Assembly (NCBI GenBank): GCA_017553445.1
Contig: JAFZMD010000055.1
Location: 1-62,152, forward strand
Length of the DNA stretch: 62,152 bases
Reading direction: 5' to 3'
From: Methanobrevibacter sp.
GTDB lineage: Archaea; Methanobacteriota; Methanobacteria; Methanobacteriales; Methanobacteriaceae
Part shown: positions 53,118 to 62,152 of the stretch, one piece after another
Layout of the letters: each line of letters begins with the position of its first letter
Position numbering within the stretch: position 1 is the stretch's first letter
Position numbers and translations under genes: made by a program
The notes under the pieces: model-generated
Database searches by the model: none
What the model was told of the DNA's origin: nothing
The model's input: only the letters and a program-made list of their open reading frames with translations

Positions 53118-54539
53118 ATGAAGCATCCAACAGGTTTATTTGTATTATCTTCAACAGAGATGTGTGAAAGATTTAGTTATTTTATTATTCTCTCAATGTT
53201 GGTATTATATATGATGGACGTCCTACATTTTTCAGCCGCATTTAGCAGTTTGCTGTCAGGTATTGTTACTGGATTAATATATATTGCTCAACTATTTGGC
53301 GGTTATCTGTCTGATAGATTTTTAGGCAATAGAAAAGCTATTATTCTGGGTGGAACTTTGATGGCTATAGGCCAGTTTGTTTTTGCTTATAGCGGAAGTT
53401 TGTACTATACAACAACAAATATGGCTGAACATTCAACGTTCATATTCACATTTCCAGAATGTATTTTTATAGTGGCCATAATTATAATTGCAATAGGTTC
53501 CGGTCTTTTTAAAGTTAATATATCTTCTATGGTTTCTTCATTGTATGACCCTGAGGATAAACTTTTGGATTCAGCATTTACTATTTATTATATGGCAATC
53601 AGTGTTGGGGGATTTTTAGCTCCATTAATTGTAAATTTTGTTGTCGGCAGCGGTAATCCTAGTTTATATCAGTATGGTTTTCTAATTGCAGGAATTTATA
53701 TATTGTGTGGTGTTGTAGGTTTTACGCTTCTTAAGGATAAATATTTATATTCTTATGATGGAAAGAAAATTGGTGTCATGCCAGTTTCCAAACAAGAAAA
53801 TATAAATGCAGATGGCCAGGCAGATAAATCCAAATTAACTAAAAATGAATTTAATCATATTTTGGTCATAATCATAATGTGCATATTTTCGATTATATTT
53901 TTTGCATGCAATTCACAGATTACAACATCAATCCTTCTGTTTTCAAAAACTTATGTAAATCCCACTATTCCATTTACAAATTTCACGGTTTCACCTGAAT
54001 TTTATCTGGCATTGAATCCGTTATTCTTTATTATTTTAGCACCATTGGTTGTGAGATTTATGGATTGGCTTGAAATTAAAAATAAAGCACCATCTTCAAT
54101 TACAAAAATCGGAATTGGATTTTTTTTAATGGCTGTTGCATTTTCAATTCTTTTAATTTCATTAAATACCTTCGATGCCAATTTAAAAGTAAATATGGGT
54201 TGGGCTATTCTATTTAATCTAATTTTGGTTCTTGCAGAGATATTGATGACACCTATCCTTTTAAGCTTAGTTTCCCAATTGGCTCCTGAAAGATATATTT
54301 CATTCCTGATGGGGGTATGGTTCTTCACGTTAGCCATTGCCCAGATATTGGGTGGTGTTTTTGCAGGAGGATATCCGAGTGCAGCCGGAAGCGTACCTAA
54401 ATTTTTAGGTTTAATACCTGTTCATAATTTAGCTTCTTTTATGTCCATATATGTCATTTTGTCATTTGTCTGTGGTGTTATCTGGTTATTATTTAGAAAA
54501 AAATTAATGGAATTGGCAGAAGATGTACTTGAATGCTAA
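53118..54539 (+). CDS. POT-family peptide/proton symporter (MFS)
   Basis: A proton-coupled oligopeptide transporter of the major facilitator superfamily, 473 residues from the ATG at 53118, with about 14 hydrophobic segments. The start KHPTGLFVLSSTEMCERFSYFI carries the signature ExxER-like EMCERF, followed by YLSDRFLGNRKAI, and a second POT motif near the fifth TM: SAFTIYYMAISVGGFLAPL. GGCGATAAA before 53118 matches start sites used elsewhere; the ATG at 53106 lacks one. Peptide uptake would be unusual for a methanogen and suits a gut or rumen setting. The gene lies alone between nusA and the adhesin-like gene, inside the normal translation cluster. Confidence 0.9.
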   Translation: MKHPTGLFVLSSTEMCERFSYFIILSMLVLYMMDVLHFSAAFSSLLSGIVTGLIYIAQLFGGYLSDRFLGNRKAIILGGTLMAIGQFVFAYSGSLYYTTTNMAEHSTFIFTFPECIFIVAIIIIAIGSGLFKVNISSMVSSLYDPEDKLLDSAFTIYYMAISVGGFLAPLIVNFVVGSGNPSLYQYGFLIAGIYILCGVVGFTLLKDKYLYSYDGKKIGVMPVSKQENINADGQADKSKLTKNEFNHILVIIIMCIFSIIFFACNSQITTSILLFSKTYVNPTIPFTNFTVSPEFYLALNPLFFIILAPLVVRFMDWLEIKNKAPSSITKIGIGFFLMAVAFSILLISLNTFDANLKVNMGWAILFNLILVLAEILMTPILLSLVSQLAPERYISFLMGVWFFTLAIAQILGGVFAGGYPSAAGSVPKFLGLIPVHNLASFMSIYVILSFVCGVIWLLFRKKLMELAEDVLEC

Positions 54540-54676
54540 TTATCATATTTTGAAAATTCTTCGATAAATCCCAAACTATATATGATAATACTAAATTTTT
54601 GTATAGGATTAATGAATGATTTCAAAAATTAATTATATTGGTATGTTTAAAAATATAATTATGGAGGAATAAATTC

Positions 54677-57600
54677 ATGTTTGATAATAAATTTGTTATA
54701 ATTTTATTTTTCTTGGTTTTAATAATTTCTGTAGGCAGTGTCAATGCTGCCGAGGATATTAGTATAGAAAACAATGGAGAAATTTTAACTGTTGATGCAA
54801 ATATGAATGGTGAAGTTATCAATGGATTGGATGATTCTTCATCAGGCAGTATTGGTGTTGATGGTAATGAGAAGGGGGATTTTCAATCATTGGAAAAGTT
54901 AATTGAAAATGCCAGTGAAAACAGTGAAATTAATTTAACACAGGATTATACTTTTACATTTGGTTCGGACGATAATATTACTCATGGTATAATCTTAGAC
55001 AAATCTAACATAACCATTAACGGTAATGGTTATTCAATCAATGCGCTTGGCCAAACCAGGATGTTTCAGATATATGGGGATAATGTATTATTAAAAAATC
55101 TCAATTTCATTGGGGGAAGCACAACCAATATGTCTGAAGACATAAATGATTCTGCAGGCGGTGCGCTTATCTGGTTTGGTGCTAACGGTATTATTTCAGG
55201 ATGTACTTTCACAAACAACACTGCTTTACAGGGGGGTGCTGTATATGTGGATAATGATCTTACTGTAGAAAATTCTGTATTTTTGGATAACAAAGCTAAA
55301 ATGAATCCTATATCTGTAAATGATGAGGAAAATCAATTGAGGATTATATTTTCAGGGGAAGAGAACTATTTCAATGCAGTTTATTCAAGTTCAGATTATT
55401 TAATTAATTATGCTAATGTAACTTACTGGAGAGCTGGAATTGTAAACAGTGATGATGAATACCCTACAAAATATGATGGTCTAGTAGATATTCCCTTTGT
55501 AATGGAAATATATGATGAATCCGGCATCCTTATAGATAATGTCAGTGGTATAACCGAATATATAGGTTATTTTAAATATGATTATGATACCTTCGATACT
55601 GGTAATTATAGCTATAATATTTATCATATTGAAGATAATTATTATACTGCTGTCGATGAAAAAGGTAATTTCACTATTGTACAACCGTCATCATTACAAT
55701 CATTAAAAGAATTAATTGATAATGCGAGTGAAAATAGTGTAATTAACTTAACACAGAATTATAAGTTTATATATGGTTTGGATGATAATATTACGAGAGG
55801 TATTGTTATAAATAAATCTAACATAACTATCAACGGTAATGGACATTCAATCGATGCTTTTCATCAGACTAGAATGTTTCTGGTCTATGGAGATAATATA
55901 AAAATATATAATCTCACTTTCATACAGGGAAGTACACCAAATGATGGCAATATCTCAGAAGGTGACACATATTGGTTTGGAGGTTCAATCATTTGGTATG
56001 GTGCAGACGGTTGTATTGAAAACTGTCTATTTACAGACTGCAAATCAAATGCAGATGGTGGTGCAGTTCATTGGGACGGAGACAATGGAAAAGTTGTAAA
56101 CTCCACATTTGAATTGAACTTTGCAAGAAGTGAAGGTGGAGGAATTTACTGGGATGGTGTAAATGGGTCTCTTTTAAATTCCACTTTCAGATACAATTCT
56201 TTAGAGATGAACAATGGTGCGGGAGTATTCTGGTCTGCAACCGGAATTAATTGTTATGTCGCCAATTGTAACTTTGAATATAATACTGCTTTTACAGGGC
56301 ATGGCGCACTTTATTGTTTTAGCCACAATGGTGTCATATTCAATTCCACTTTCATCGGAAATTTTGCAGGTTTCAGCGGTGGCGGAATCCTATCATATGC
56401 AAATAATGCCACTATAGATCACTGCACATTTATTGAAAACACTGCGAAAGAACTTCCTGGCGGTGGTGTAAACTGGGCAGGACAGGGAGGTAAAATTATT
56501 AATTCAGTATTTATCGGAAATCACGCTCTAACAAAAGGGGGCGGGGTAAATGTAGGTAACGATGACAAAATAGATGTAGGCAACTGTATGATAGCCAATT
56601 GTACCTTTACTAGCAATATTGCAGAAACTTATGGTGGTGGATTACATTGGCAAAATGATAATGGAACCCTTATAAACTGTACATTCATAGACAATACAGC
56701 TAATGACGGAGCTGCATTAGATTGGTGGGGAACTAATGGTACTGTTTGTGATATCCTTGTAATTAACAACACTGCTAAACACGATGCCGGTGCAATTCTA
56801 TGGGTTGGAAACAATGCTGTTGTTAAAGATGCAACTATTAAAAATAATTACGCTCACAATGATGCTGGTGCAATCCAGTGGATTGGAGTAAACGGTACAC
56901 TTATGGATGCTGTTATTGAAAACAACACTGCTTATATGAATGGAGGAGCAATATATTGGGTTGGCGATAATGATTATATTGCTGATTTGAATATCAAATC
57001 CAGATTTGAAGAATTCCCAATGGGATTCAATGGTATGGTTATAAATTCATCAATTTCAAATAACACTGCAGTAAATGATGGTGGTGCGATTTATTGGAAT
57101 GGAGACAATGGAATCATTTCAATGTCTACATTGGAAGATAATGTTGCAGGCTGTTCCGGCAGTGCAATATTCGTGAATAATGGCATGACATTAGAAAATT
57201 CCGTTATTATAAATAATAAATGTAAAAGCATAATATTGGGTGTTTATGATGATTCTCCAGAACTATTTATTTTAGTTGGAAATGATAATTATATCAATGG
57301 AATCTATGCGAATTCTGATATTAATTTCAGCAACATTTCCTATTGGAATGGAGAAGATGTAAACAGTGACAGTGTCACTCCTATAAAAACACAAAAAGAA
57401 TCAGGAATTAACATTACTTTAGAAATCTATGACGAAAATGGAACTCTTGTTGACAATGTTACTGATTTGACTTATAATGGTCTGTTCGCATATGATGATT
57501 CCCTGTTGGGTGGAGGAAATTACACATTCAAAGTATATCATGCTGAAGACAGTTACTATGCAAGCACTGAAACCGAAGGTAAATTCACAGTGGAAGATAA

Positions 57601-58399
57601 AATGGAAGTCATTGCTCCAGATGTTACCAAGTATTTTGGCGGATCTGAAAGATTTGTGGTGGAAGTGCTTAAAAATGGTGAAGCTATGGCCAACAAATCC
57701 GTAAACATTACTATTAATGGAGTTACCTACACCAGAACTACTGATGAAAATGGTACTGCATCCATGGGATTAAACTTAAACAGCGGAAATTACTCAGTCA
57801 ATGTTAAAGTTGACAATGTTAGTGTTAATTCAACTGTATCTATTAAAGCAACAGCATATGCGGATGATTTGGTTAAAGTCTTTAAAAATGATACGCAATA
57901 CTATGCATTATTCCTTGATGGTGAAGGCAATCCGTTGGCAAACACTAATGTTACTTTCAACATTAATGGTGTGTTCTACACAAGAACAACTAATGCTACT
58001 GGTTGGGCTAAATTAAATATCAATCTTCCTGAGGGCACTTACATTATCACTGCCATCAATCCGGCTACTGGTGAGAGGAAAAGCAATAATATTACTGTGC
58101 TCAGTAACTTGGAGACTTCTGATTTGGTCAAAACTTATCAAAACGCATCCCAGTTTGTTGTTCGTGTAATTGCGGATGACGGCAGTTATGCCGGTGTGGA
58201 TGAAAAAGTAACATTCAACATTAATGGAGTTATTTATAATAAGTATACTGATAGTATGGGCTATGCTACGTTAAACATTAACTTGCCTCCTGGTGAATAT
58301 ATTATAACTACATATTATAAAAATTGCGCCAGGTCCAATATGATAACAGTTCTTGATTCGGTGAATAATACTTTGATGGCTGACGATAAAAGTGTTTGA
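54677..58399 (+). CDS. Adhesin-like protein with parallel beta-helix repeats and C-terminal Ig-like domains
   Basis: A 1240-residue secreted surface protein. The first ~24 residues are a signal peptide (IILFFLVLIISVGSVNA, then AED). Residues about 70-330 and 340-960 form two duplicated halves of a parallel beta-helix. Each begins with a matched module (SLEKLIENASENSEINLTQ at 70 and SLKELIDNASENSVINLTQ at 340), then HGI…NGNG-type capping and repeated rungs of the kind G-G-A-x-x-W-x-G-x-N-G…NCTFxxNxA. From about 980 three Ig-like repeats (starts near 981, 1061 and 1148, each with INGV-x-Y and a Gly-x-Y end) finish the protein. No anchor or pseudomurein-binding repeat is visible. Adhesin-like proteins are common in Methanobrevibacter. 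GGAGG precedes the ATG. Confidence 0.9.
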   Translation: MFDNKFVIILFFLVLIISVGSVNAAEDISIENNGEILTVDANMNGEVINGLDDSSSGSIGVDGNEKGDFQSLEKLIENASENSEINLTQDYTFTFGSDDNITHGIILDKSNITINGNGYSINALGQTRMFQIYGDNVLLKNLNFIGGSTTNMSEDINDSAGGALIWFGANGIISGCTFTNNTALQGGAVYVDNDLTVENSVFLDNKAKMNPISVNDEENQLRIIFSGEENYFNAVYSSSDYLINYANVTYWRAGIVNSDDEYPTKYDGLVDIPFVMEIYDESGILIDNVSGITEYIGYFKYDYDTFDTGNYSYNIYHIEDNYYTAVDEKGNFTIVQPSSLQSLKELIDNASENSVINLTQNYKFIYGLDDNITRGIVINKSNITINGNGHSIDAFHQTRMFLVYGDNIKIYNLTFIQGSTPNDGNISEGDTYWFGGSIIWYGADGCIENCLFTDCKSNADGGAVHWDGDNGKVVNSTFELNFARSEGGGIYWDGVNGSLLNSTFRYNSLEMNNGAGVFWSATGINCYVANCNFEYNTAFTGHGALYCFSHNGVIFNSTFIGNFAGFSGGGILSYANNATIDHCTFIENTAKELPGGGVNWAGQGGKIINSVFIGNHALTKGGGVNVGNDDKIDVGNCMIANCTFTSNIAETYGGGLHWQNDNGTLINCTFIDNTANDGAALDWWGTNGTVCDILVINNTAKHDAGAILWVGNNAVVKDATIKNNYAHNDAGAIQWIGVNGTLMDAVIENNTAYMNGGAIYWVGDNDYIADLNIKSRFEEFPMGFNGMVINSSISNNTAVNDGGAIYWNGDNGIISMSTLEDNVAGCSGSAIFVNNGMTLENSVIINNKCKSIILGVYDDSPELFILVGNDNYINGIYANSDINFSNISYWNGEDVNSDSVTPIKTQKESGINITLEIYDENGTLVDNVTDLTYNGLFAYDDSLLGGGNYTFKVYHAEDSYYASTETEGKFTVEDKMEVIAPDVTKYFGGSERFVVEVLKNGEAMANKSVNITINGVTYTRTTDENGTASMGLNLNSGNYSVNVKVDNVSVNSTVSIKATAYADDLVKVFKNDTQYYALFLDGEGNPLANTNVTFNINGVFYTRTTNATGWAKLNINLPEGTYIITAINPATGERKSNNITVLSNLETSDLVKTYQNASQFVVRVIADDGSYAGVDEKVTFNINGVIYNKYTDSMGYATLNINLPPGEYIITTYYKNCARSNMITVLDSVNNTLMADDKSV

Positions 58400-58790
58400 G
58401 TTTTTATAGCTATAAAAATATAAATATAGTTGATGTGTGTTGATTTAAAATAATACTTTTAAATCAACCATCATTACTCCTAAATATATGTGTTATTTGC
58501 TCAATAGGGTAAATGAACTTTAATATAATGTTATTGCATAAACATATGTTAAAAAGGTAAAAAAATAATTTCTTAAATTATTAACTGATAAAAATTTTTT
58601 TTACCATTTATTTATTTTTTTGATATTTAAAAACCATACCTTTATAAAGGTTAAAAAAGATATTTAATTGTAAGATATCTATACTTATTCAAACATGACT
58701 ATGTGTGCTTTTTGTCATTGTTTTTAATTTACTTTCAGATATCTTCATTTTAGATAAAACTTGTTATTTATCTAATTAATTATTATTTAC
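58400..58790. repeat. Palindrome-rich intergenic DNA after the adhesin gene
   Basis: About 390 bp without a gene. Perfect palindromes or inverted repeats occur at 58401-58418 (TTTTTATAGCTATAAAAA), 58439-58468 (GTTGATTTAAAA with TTTTAAATCAAC, 12-bp stem, loop TAATAC), in the 58556-58610 region (GGTAAAAAAA with TTTTTTTACC around an inner AATAATTT-CTT-AAATTATT hairpin) and 58637-58650 (ACCTTTATAAAGGT). They could be terminators for the adhesin transcript and remnants of insertion. AAGATATCT and AGATATCTT (58672 and 58736 regions) form one more pair. Confidence 0.55.
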
Positions 58791-58896
58791 TAATTTATAT
58801 CTTAAGAATTTAGATTGTACTGTTAGTGAGCAGTATAAATCGCAGCGGTGGATTCTTAGATATGTTTTTTGACAAAAATGTTTAGAGGAAAAAATT
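58791..58896 (+). promoter_or_regulatory. rps12-rps7-fusA promoter and leader with hairpin
   Basis: AATTTATATCT at 58791-58802 is a TATA-like box; the start would be near 58821, where TACTGTTAGTG resembles the start-site motif. Yet the same bases form a hairpin: TTGTACTG (58815-58822) with CAGTATAA (58831-58838), and flanking ATCTTAAGAAT (58799-58809) pairs with ATTCTTAGAT (58852-58861). The stem and the promoter overlap, so they cannot both be used in the simplest reading. AGAGGAAAA (58884-58892) precedes the ATG. Confidence 0.5.
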
Positions 58897-59322
58897 ATGC
58901 CAGGACTTTTTGCTGCAAAAAAACTTAAAAGGAACAGACAAAATTTTAAGTGGAAAGATGTAGATTACAAAAGGAAAGCTTTAAGATTAGACGTTAAAGC
59001 AGACCCTCTCGAAGGGGCTCCTCAAGCTAGAGGTATTGTAATCGAAAAAGTAGGGATAGAAGCAAAACAACCTAACTCTGCTATTCGTAAATGTGTACGT
59101 GTTCAATTAATTAAAAACGGTAAACAATTAACTGCTTTCGCACCAGGTGACGGAGCTATCGGTTTTATCGATGAACACGATGAAGTTATGATTGAAGGAA
59201 TTGGAGGACCATCCGGAAGATCCATGGGAGATATCCCTGGAGTTCGTTGGAAAGTGTCCAAAGTTAACAATGTAGCTTTATCTGAAATGGTAAGTGGAAA
59301 AATAGAAAAACCTGTAAGATAA
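58897..59322 (+). CDS. rps12: Ribosomal protein S12 (uS12)
   Basis: The 30S protein at the decoding centre. 141 residues. It starts [25 protein letters not shown], and the conserved centre [21 protein letters not shown] and [18 protein letters not shown] are unmistakable. It is the first gene of the S12-S7-EF-2 operon, with GAGG before the ATG. rps7 starts 14 bp downstream. Confidence 0.97.
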   Translation: MPGLFAAKKLKRNRQNFKWKDVDYKRKALRLDVKADPLEGAPQARGIVIEKVGIEAKQPNSAIRKCVRVQLIKNGKQLTAFAPGDGAIGFIDEHDEVMIEGIGGPSGRSMGDIPGVRWKVSKVNNVALSEMVSGKIEKPVR

Positions 59323-59336
59323 GGAAGGTAATTTTT

Positions 59337-59897
59337 ATGAGTAAATTATTTGATAAATGGGATCTCGATGAAGTAAAAGTTGAGGACTTAGGTTTAATAA
59401 AATACATCTGTTTGGATGAAACTCTTGTACCTCACACTTCAGGTAGACACGTAAAAAGACAATTTGCAAAATCAAAAGTATCCATTGTTGAAAGGTTAAT
59501 GAACAAAATCATGAGAACCCACCTCAACTCCGGTAAGAAAAATAAAGCTTACAACATTGTGAAAGAAGCATTGGAAATTATCAACAGAAGAACTAAAAAG
59601 AACCCTGTTCAAGTTTTAGTTACTGCAGTCGAAAACACTGCACCTCGTGAAGAAACTACCCGTATCAAATACGGTGGTATTGGATACCAAGTAGCAGTTG
59701 ATATTTCTCCACAAAGAAGAGTTGATTTATCTCTCGGATTCTTAACCAGAGGTACTTTACAATCATCATTCAAAAACAAAAGATCTGTTGCTGAATGTTT
59801 AGCTGATGAATTAATACTTGCTTCTGAAGAAGATTCAAGAAGCTTTGCTTTACAAAAAGCTGAAGAGAAAGAAAGAGTTGCTAAAGCAGCACACTAA
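59337..59897 (+). CDS. rps7: Ribosomal protein S7 (uS7)
   Basis: A 30S head protein that binds the 16S rRNA 3' major domain. The 186 residues contain HVKRQFAKSKVSIVERLMNKIMR, GKKNKAYNIVKEALEIINRRTKKNPVQVLVTAVENTAPREE, GIGYQVAVDISPQRRVDLS and ending LASEEDSRSFALQKAEEKERVAKAA. GGAAGG precedes the ATG. It lies between rps12 and fusA, as expected. Confidence 0.97.
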   Translation: MSKLFDKWDLDEVKVEDLGLIKYICLDETLVPHTSGRHVKRQFAKSKVSIVERLMNKIMRTHLNSGKKNKAYNIVKEALEIINRRTKKNPVQVLVTAVENTAPREETTRIKYGGIGYQVAVDISPQRRVDLSLGFLTRGTLQSSFKNKRSVAECLADELILASEEDSRSFALQKAEEKERVAKAAH

Positions 59898-59922
59898 TCA
59901 TATTCATATTTAGGTGATTTTC

Positions 59923-62121
59923 TTGAGTAGACGAGACAAAATGATTGCAAAAATCAAAGAATTGATGTATGAACCTACCCAAATCAGAAATATTGGTATC
60001 TGTGCTCACATTGACCACGGTAAAACCACCTTATCTGATAACCTTTTAGCAGGTGCAGGAATGATTTCCGAAGAACTTGCTGGTGACCAAAGATTCTTGG
60101 ATTTTGATGAACAGGAACAAGCACGTGGTATTACTATCGATGCAGCAAACGTATCTATGGTACACGATTACAAAGAAAAAGAATATTTAATTAACTTAAT
60201 CGATACTCCTGGTCACGTTGACTTCGGTGGAGACGTAACTCGTGCAATGAGGGCTGTAGATGGAGCAGTAGTTGTTGTTTGTGCTGTTGAAGGTATCATG
60301 CCTCAAACAGAAACTGTATTCAGACAAGCTTTAAAAGAAAACGTTAAACCAGTTTTATTCATTAACAAAGTTGACAGATTAATCAACGAGTTAAAATTGG
60401 AACCTGAAGAATTGCAAAACAGATTCTTGAAAATCTTCATGGAAGCTAACAAATTGATTAAAAACATGGCTCCTGAAGATAAAAAAGATGAATGGTCTTT
60501 AGATTTCACTAATGGTAGTGTAGCATTCGGTTCAGCTTACCACAACTGGGCTATTAATGTTCCAACCATGCAGGAAACTGGAATTAACTTTAAAGATATT
60601 ATCGAATACTGTAATGCTGAAAATGAAAAAGAATTAGCACAAAAAGTACCTTTATCTGATGTATTGTTAGGTATGGTAGTAGAACACTTGCCTTCCCCAA
60701 AAGAAGCTCAAGTTTACAGAGTACCAAATATCTGGGATGGAGATGCTGATTCTCCTGCTGGAAAAGGTATGATTGAAACTTCCCCGGACGGACCTTTAGC
60801 AGTAATGGTTACCAACGTATCTGTAGATAAACACGCTGGTGAAATTGCAACCGGTAGGGTTTATGGTGGAGCTATTGAAAAAGGTACAGAAGTTTACATG
60901 GTTGGTTCTCACGGTAAATCCAGAGTACAACAAGTAGGTGTATACTTCGGTCCTGAAAGAGTTAACACCGATAAGGTACCTGCAGGTAACATTGTATATG
61001 TTGCTGGTGCAAAAGGTGCTATTGCAGGGGAAACCTTATGTTCACCTGAAGACAAAATCAAAGAGTTTGAAGGTTTAGAACACATTTCAGAACCAGTAGT
61101 TACCGTAGCTGTTGAAGCTAAAAATACTAAAGATTTACCAAAATTGATTGAAGTTTTAAGACAAACTGGTAAAGAAGATCCTACTGTAAAAATTGATATT
61201 AACGAAGAAACTGGTGAACACTTAGTATCCGGTATGGGTGAACTTCACTTGGAAGTTATCGGTTACAGAATCAATGAAAAAGGTGTAGATATTACAACTT
61301 CAGAACCTATTGTTGTATACAGAGAAACTGTAAGGCAACTTTCACCACAAGTTGAAGGTAAATCTCCAAACAAACATAACAGATTCTACATAACTGTTGA
61401 ACCTATTGAACCAAGCCTTTTTGAAGCTATCCAAGAAGGAAACATCAAAGAAGGTAGAGTAAAAGGTAAAGAAGCAGCTAACGACTTCATGGAATACGGT
61501 TTAGAAAAAGAAGAAGCTAGAAGAGTTTGGGCTGTTCACAACAGAAGCTTATTCATCAACATGACTCGTGGTATTCAATACTTGGATGAAGTTAAAGAAT
61601 TGTTACTCGAAGGATTTGAATCCACCCTTGAAGGCGGTCCATTAGGTGAAGAAATCTGTATGGGATTAAAATTCAAACTCCACGATGCAAAACTTCACGA
61701 AGACGCAGTTCACAGAGGACCTGCACAAGTATTGCCTGCTATCAGAAACGCAATTTTAGGTGCTATGACTCTTGCAGAACCTGCATTACTCGAACCTATG
61801 CAAAAAGTAGTTATTGATACTCCTAATGATTACATGGGCGCATGTACTCGTGAAATCCAAAACAGAAGAGGTCAAATTGTTGACATGGGTCAAGAAGGAG
61901 ATATGGCAAGAATCGAATCCAAAGTTCCTGTAGCAGAAATGTTCGGTTTTGCTGGTGATATCAGATCCGCTGCAGAAGGTAGATGTTTATGGTCTACTGA
62001 AATCGCAGGATTTGAACCACTTCCACGTGAAATGCAAAATCAAATTGTGAGAGAAATCAGACAAAGAAAAGGTTTATCTCCAGAACCGTTCCCTACAAGT
62101 CATTACTTAGGAGACGTATAA
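59923..62121 (+). CDS. fusA: Translation elongation factor 2
   Basis: The GTPase that drives ribosome translocation. 732 residues from TTG at 59923, which has AGGTGA 7 nt upstream; an upstream GTG at 59914 lies within that site. GTP-binding motifs are [19 protein letters not shown] and [15 protein letters not shown] identifies domain III, and the diphthamide loop [10 protein letters not shown] contains the modified His at about residue 597. Domain IV-V ends near [10 protein letters not shown]. Codon usage is strongly biased, as expected for an abundant protein. The stop lies 31 bp from the window end, followed by T-rich DNA. Confidence 0.97.
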   Translation: MSRRDKMIAKIKELMYEPTQIRNIGICAHIDHGKTTLSDNLLAGAGMISEELAGDQRFLDFDEQEQARGITIDAANVSMVHDYKEKEYLINLIDTPGHVDFGGDVTRAMRAVDGAVVVVCAVEGIMPQTETVFRQALKENVKPVLFINKVDRLINELKLEPEELQNRFLKIFMEANKLIKNMAPEDKKDEWSLDFTNGSVAFGSAYHNWAINVPTMQETGINFKDIIEYCNAENEKELAQKVPLSDVLLGMVVEHLPSPKEAQVYRVPNIWDGDADSPAGKGMIETSPDGPLAVMVTNVSVDKHAGEIATGRVYGGAIEKGTEVYMVGSHGKSRVQQVGVYFGPERVNTDKVPAGNIVYVAGAKGAIAGETLCSPEDKIKEFEGLEHISEPVVTVAVEAKNTKDLPKLIEVLRQTGKEDPTVKIDINEETGEHLVSGMGELHLEVIGYRINEKGVDITTSEPIVVYRETVRQLSPQVEGKSPNKHNRFYITVEPIEPSLFEAIQEGNIKEGRVKGKEAANDFMEYGLEKEEARRVWAVHNRSLFINMTRGIQYLDEVKELLLEGFESTLEGGPLGEEICMGLKFKLHDAKLHEDAVHRGPAQVLPAIRNAILGAMTLAEPALLEPMQKVVIDTPNDYMGACTREIQNRRGQIVDMGQEGDMARIESKVPVAEMFGFAGDIRSAAEGRCLWSTEIAGFEPLPREMQNQIVREIRQRKGLSPEPFPTSHYLGDV

Positions 62122-62152
62122 ATTTAAAAATTAAATTTAATTTTTTTATTTA

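Overview
The window is archaeal and fits a host-associated methanogen of the Methanobacteriales, most likely Methanobrevibacter. Support comes from a split archaeal RNA polymerase (A', A'', B', B'', H), digeranylgeranylglyceryl-phosphate synthase for ether lipids, archaeal Trm56 and Taw1 tRNA-modification enzymes, aIF1A, HypD, an incomplete reductive TCA branch, a giant beta-helix adhesin-like protein and sialic-acid-type sugar genes. The DNA is very AT-rich (about one third G+C by eye). Many genes start from a GGTG-type ribosome binding site, and several use TTG or GTG starts.

Layout: 1-6.3 kb has housekeeping genes (RIO kinase, aIF1A, MoeA, a GyrI-like protein, PmbA/TldE-like protein, phosphoglycolate phosphatase, HypD). 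6.4-13.9 kb is a surface-glycan and membrane region: a CMP-sialate synthetase/PseG-like fusion, a NeuB-type synthase, two zinc-ribbon proteins, a multi-pass glycosyltransferase-like protein and the lipid prenyltransferase. 14-24.8 kb holds inositol-phosphate synthase, PycB, an apparently highly expressed SDR enzyme, QueC-LarC, a cobZ-cobS-trm56 cluster, DUF763 and a long-type FKBP. 24.9-28.4 kb is a minus-strand operon of an XRE regulator, two DUF4013-like membrane proteins and a drug/bacteriocin-type ABC transporter. 28.7-34.1 kb carries pieces of the reductive TCA branch (fumarase beta, korDABC, sucC). 34.2-38.7 kb is accessory: a DUF4012-like protein, a decayed gene beside a STAS-like protein, Taw1 and a type II restriction-modification pair. 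38.7-42.1 kb holds tpiA, a pgk gene with an in-frame TGA near its end, and thiE-thiM.

42.2-62.1 kb starts with five tRNA genes (Thr, Pro, Tyr, Asp, Lys) and continues into the RNA polymerase/translation supercluster rpoH-B''-B'-A'-A''-rpl30e-nusA, then rps12-rps7-fusA. Between nusA and rps12 about 6 kb intervenes, holding a POT-family transporter and a 1240-residue adhesin-like gene.

The most striking signal is in the RNA polymerase itself. B' begins with an extra domain of about 135 residues that looks like a J-domain, including an HPD motif. A' has three charged insertions totalling roughly 250 residues. A'' begins with three divergent copies of its normal N-terminal module. Other points of note are the interrupted pgk, a pseudogene that keeps one frame, a recurring start-site motif (TAAYGTTA) 25-26 nt below TATA boxes, and a CTAG shortage that could fit the restriction-modification pair.
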